Positions 61,501 through 64,000 of a stretch of 64,000 nt of DNA are shown here, piece after piece. The notes below the pieces were generated by a model. It was not told the origin of the DNA and made no database searches. It saw only the letters and a program-made list of their open reading frames with translations. The translations under genes and the position numbers were made by a program. Source of the DNA: Stenopsyche tienmushanensis (Eukaryota > Arthropoda > Insecta > Trichoptera > Stenopsychidae); NCBI GenBank assembly GCA_008973525.1, contig WACJ01000226.1, positions 310,001-374,000 on the forward strand, given 5' to 3'. Position 1 is the stretch's first letter. The number at the start of each line of letters is the position of its first letter.

Positions 61501-63011
61501 TATCATTTGATCAATTATTTATACATTGGAACTGAAATGAAGTGAATAACAACATTTCAAAGCCCTGATTTATACAAATAAAATGGTATAAGATTCTATT
61601 GAATTCTAGCAAAAATAGTGTATTTGCAAATATTTTTAAAGTAATTTCATAAAATGTTCGAAAATTCAAAATATATTTTAAGAATGTGATAATTATGCAG
61701 TATCATTTTTCATATTTAGAGTATATTTTGTATTGGGGGAGGGTGCAATTATTGCTTCTGATTAACTTTTAGTAGTAGTATTTTATGTCATCGGTTAACA
61801 ATATCTCTAAAAATATTTAAATTAAAAATAATATATGTTTATAATAATAATAAACACAAATTGTTTTTAAAATTATATTTGGTATCGGTTGTAAATAAAG
61901 GTCTAACATAAAAGGATATTTACAACATAAAGTCAATATGTAGCTGATGTTGGATGGATTTCACCTATGGCTAAGGTCCTGTGAGAACATTTGAATGGTA
62001 TTGATTAGGGTTGTGGATCCTGCTATTGTGATATGTTTTATTTCTTGTGGTCGATGTCCTTCGACATTTCCTTTTATGTAGAAAAGATTAGAAGTGTATT
62101 AAGACTCGATGGTTTAACAGTTCGGCGAGGCCGCATAAAGCACCACGAATGTTGCCGCCTGTGCGTGACATGCCATCACGCTGGTACACATTGCTGGCTC
62201 TGCCCTTCCCCGATCAGCAGGTGGGACGACGGGAGTTCTCCCGGACCTACCGCTCGGCGCAGAGAGCCGGTTACTTCTCAAACCCCTTATAGCAGGCCCA
62301 AAATATGCCTATGTCGATTCAAACATCTACCAGTGTGATACTATCTAAGTTAGTTAATTAAGGTACGACGGACCCTTTTGCTATCACTAGCACATTACTG
62401 GCACACTGTGTAATGAAATCATCAGAGACTGGCACACATCACCATGTTCCTTAAATATTTGTCTGCCATCTGTTTCCTTCGACGTGATCACAGGCCAGTT
62501 TGATGGAACGCTGCCCGAGCACAGACTAAATTTGAGAAACGGCATAGCGAGCACACGGAGTCTACCATCATAGTACATATATCCTTAAGGCACATTTGAA
62601 TACATGACTTGAGAGACCTACATGTAGTTTATACTTATGCGAAGATTGCAGCCTGTATAAAATATCAAAGGATTTAGGAAGAATTCTTGTTTTGATCCAG
62701 CATTAAGATTAGTCATAGGATGGATTTTCATTACTTAAGGTGTGAACAACAAATTAATCAATGGTCTGTGTACGTGTAGCTGCCAACAAACTGTACTTGT
62801 CACTGTAGTAAGATGGCAGCTTTAGTTTATCGCATACAAGTGGACAGGTCACTTGGCACACCAACTGAAATTAGAAGCAGTGCATGTATTTCTGTTCATA
62901 TTATTATTCTTAATGATTTATTACTTCGCACAATTCATCACTTTCTATTTAATTGTTAATCATATTCTATAATAAAACTTAACTTACTAATTCAATTTAT
63001 TGGTCTTGTAG

Positions 63012-63462
63012 GAATCGCAGTGCCAAGCATTACCGTCATCGTGTATCACCAGATTGTAATACTGTTGCTTCATTTGATTCGTCGAGTTCAGAATCTCGAA
63101 ATGGCTTTAATAGATATTATCGACAGGCGTGGGAAAATCTCCACGAGTCTGCGGGTTCTAAGGCCGCTCTCAAGTCCATGAATCACTCTCCCCTCAAACG
63201 CAGGGACACGCTGGACGATCCGATGTCTTATAGGAACGCTCACCACCGTGTAAGCAACGAGGGAATGAGGGACGGATCGGAGTTGGTAATTTCTGATGTG
63301 GCAGCTTATCCCACGAGAGGCCAGCACGATAAAAGAAGACACCATCATCATCATCATCACCATGATATTCACTCGGGTAACCGACACAAAGAGTGGAGCG
63401 GTCGCGAAAAAGACAGGGATAGAGATTCACGCCAAAATCATAATCATAAAAACAGATATTAG
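63012..63462 (+). CDS. fw: Furrowed-like receptor, cytoplasmic tail and stop
   Basis: The terminal exon has 451 bases, phase 2 in, acceptor GTCTTGTAG, and stop TAG at 63460-63462. The tail (about 150 residues with the RR) begins NRSAKHYRHR, has a Ser-rich stretch (FDSSSSESR), a Tyr/aromatic motif NRYYRQAWENLHES that looks like a conserved signalling or sorting element, and ends in a very basic region with eight His in a row (residues 798-805) and repeated Asp-Arg. No known catalytic domain is seen. It joins the transmembrane exon in frame across a 3.3-kb intron. Confidence 0.88.
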
Positions 63463-64000
63463 TATATTAGCAAAAGCAAAATTTTGTAACATGTAAGAAT
63501 TGTGTTATGAATATATTTGCATTTTGGTTTTTGAAGCATTCCATTGTCGAGCAAGATACTTTTTTATTACTTGAATGTGTATATATATATAAATATTTAT
63601 ATATATCATCATCGATCAAATATTTTCCATCAATTTCCACCTTAAACTAATCTCATATATGTTATTATTTTCATGATGTTCTTTGTCGTATCATTCATCT
63701 CAATTTCATTCTATAATATATTTGGATACAATCACTTGTACAATTTTCATTAAGCACGCAACGATTGAAGATGATTCAAACAGCCTCCATTGACGTGTCC
63801 GTATATATATACATATTCATATAAATATTGAAATCTTGATCTATTGTAATTGAAACATTATTTTGGGGATAGGGTAAAAGGAAAAAAATCATGACAAATT
63901 TAATAATTCAACAATGTTTCTATTAAAGCTGTTGTATAATTAAGAAAGCAATATTTTATTTAAACTAAATTAATAGATCACGATTTCAAAAAAGTGTTGT
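63463..64000 (+). other. 3' untranslated region of the furrowed-like gene (end not defined)
   Basis: AT-rich sequence follows the stop codon. No canonical AATAAA is present before the window ends; an ATTAAA variant lies at 63922-63927. There are short TA/ATAT runs near 63580-63605 and 63800-63830. I cannot place the cleavage site. Confidence 0.5.

Larger units (their letters stand above)
59709..63011 (+). other. Intron between transmembrane and tail exons
   Basis: 3.3 kb, phase 2. It contains a reversed hAT-like piece (60425-60600), a TTAA element (60703-61161), a repeat at 61290-61500, and an unexplained GC-rich block at 62120-62290. Confidence 0.6.
1885..63462 (+). other. fw: Furrowed-like selectin receptor gene (span of the exons in the window; 5' end outside)
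   Basis: Nine exons join in one frame to give 837 codons plus a stop. In-window residue numbers: sushi 1-60, FTP/F5-8C fucolectin-like 61-211, C-type lectin 218-351, sushi 352-410, 411-470 and 471-530, Thr/Pro-rich stalk 531-640, transmembrane helix about 661-685, cytoplasmic tail 686-837. Every junction has GT/AG borders, and the phases agree (1,1,2,1,1,1,1,2). The domain order is that of Drosophila Furrowed, a selectin-like cell-surface lectin needed in eye and bristle development and linked to planar polarity; the orthology is inferred from architecture. Signal peptide and start codon are not in the window. The span is about 62 kb, of which 49 kb is one intron. Confidence 0.85.

Noticed and set aside
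63088..63430. Minus-strand frames of 78-99 codons
   Set aside because: Antisense to the tail exon.

Overview
The window is insect nuclear DNA. It is AT-rich and full of decayed transposons, and it has spliced exons with GT/AG borders. There are no bacterial-style operons, no rRNA and no intact tRNA gene. The order of insect cannot be fixed from the sequence alone. The presence of mariner, piggyBac-like, hAT-like, R1-clade and jockey-like fragments is common across insects.

One real host gene crosses almost the whole window on the + strand. Nine exons (first at 1885-2064, last at 63012-63462) join in frame to code for 837 residues. They encode a type I membrane protein with this order: sushi/CCP, fucolectin-like F5/8C (FTP), C-type lectin, three sushi/CCP domains, Thr/Pro-rich stalk, one transmembrane helix, and a basic cytoplasmic tail of about 150 residues. 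This matches the selectin-like receptor Furrowed (fw) of Drosophila. The 5' end (signal peptide and perhaps further sushi domains) lies left of the window. The stop codon and the 3' UTR lie inside it.

Layout: 1-1884 is upstream intron. The first sushi exon is followed by a giant intron, 2065-51202 (about 49 kb), which holds no convincing host exon and is filled with repeats: several mariner copies, an R1-clade and a jockey-like LINE fragment, TTAA-bounded piggyBac-like elements, a six-copy DNA-transposon-like family rich in CCCGGGATT, a five-copy tandem-dimer repeat, SINE-like tRNA-derived pieces, and a probable degenerate histone H2A.Z/H2A pseudogene. From 51203 to 63462 the remaining eight exons are compact. 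Their introns also carry repeats, most clearly a hAT element nested inside a mariner element 100 bp before an exon.

I found no CRISPR array, gene cluster or other undescribed multi-gene system. The most useful leads are: the structure and altered calcium site of the furrowed-like lectin; its NAGNAG acceptor; the 912-bp TTAA element with a perfect internal 28-bp inverted repeat; a perfect 20-bp hairpin at 38549-38607; the histone-like pseudogene; and the nested hAT insertion with an exact 8-bp target duplication.
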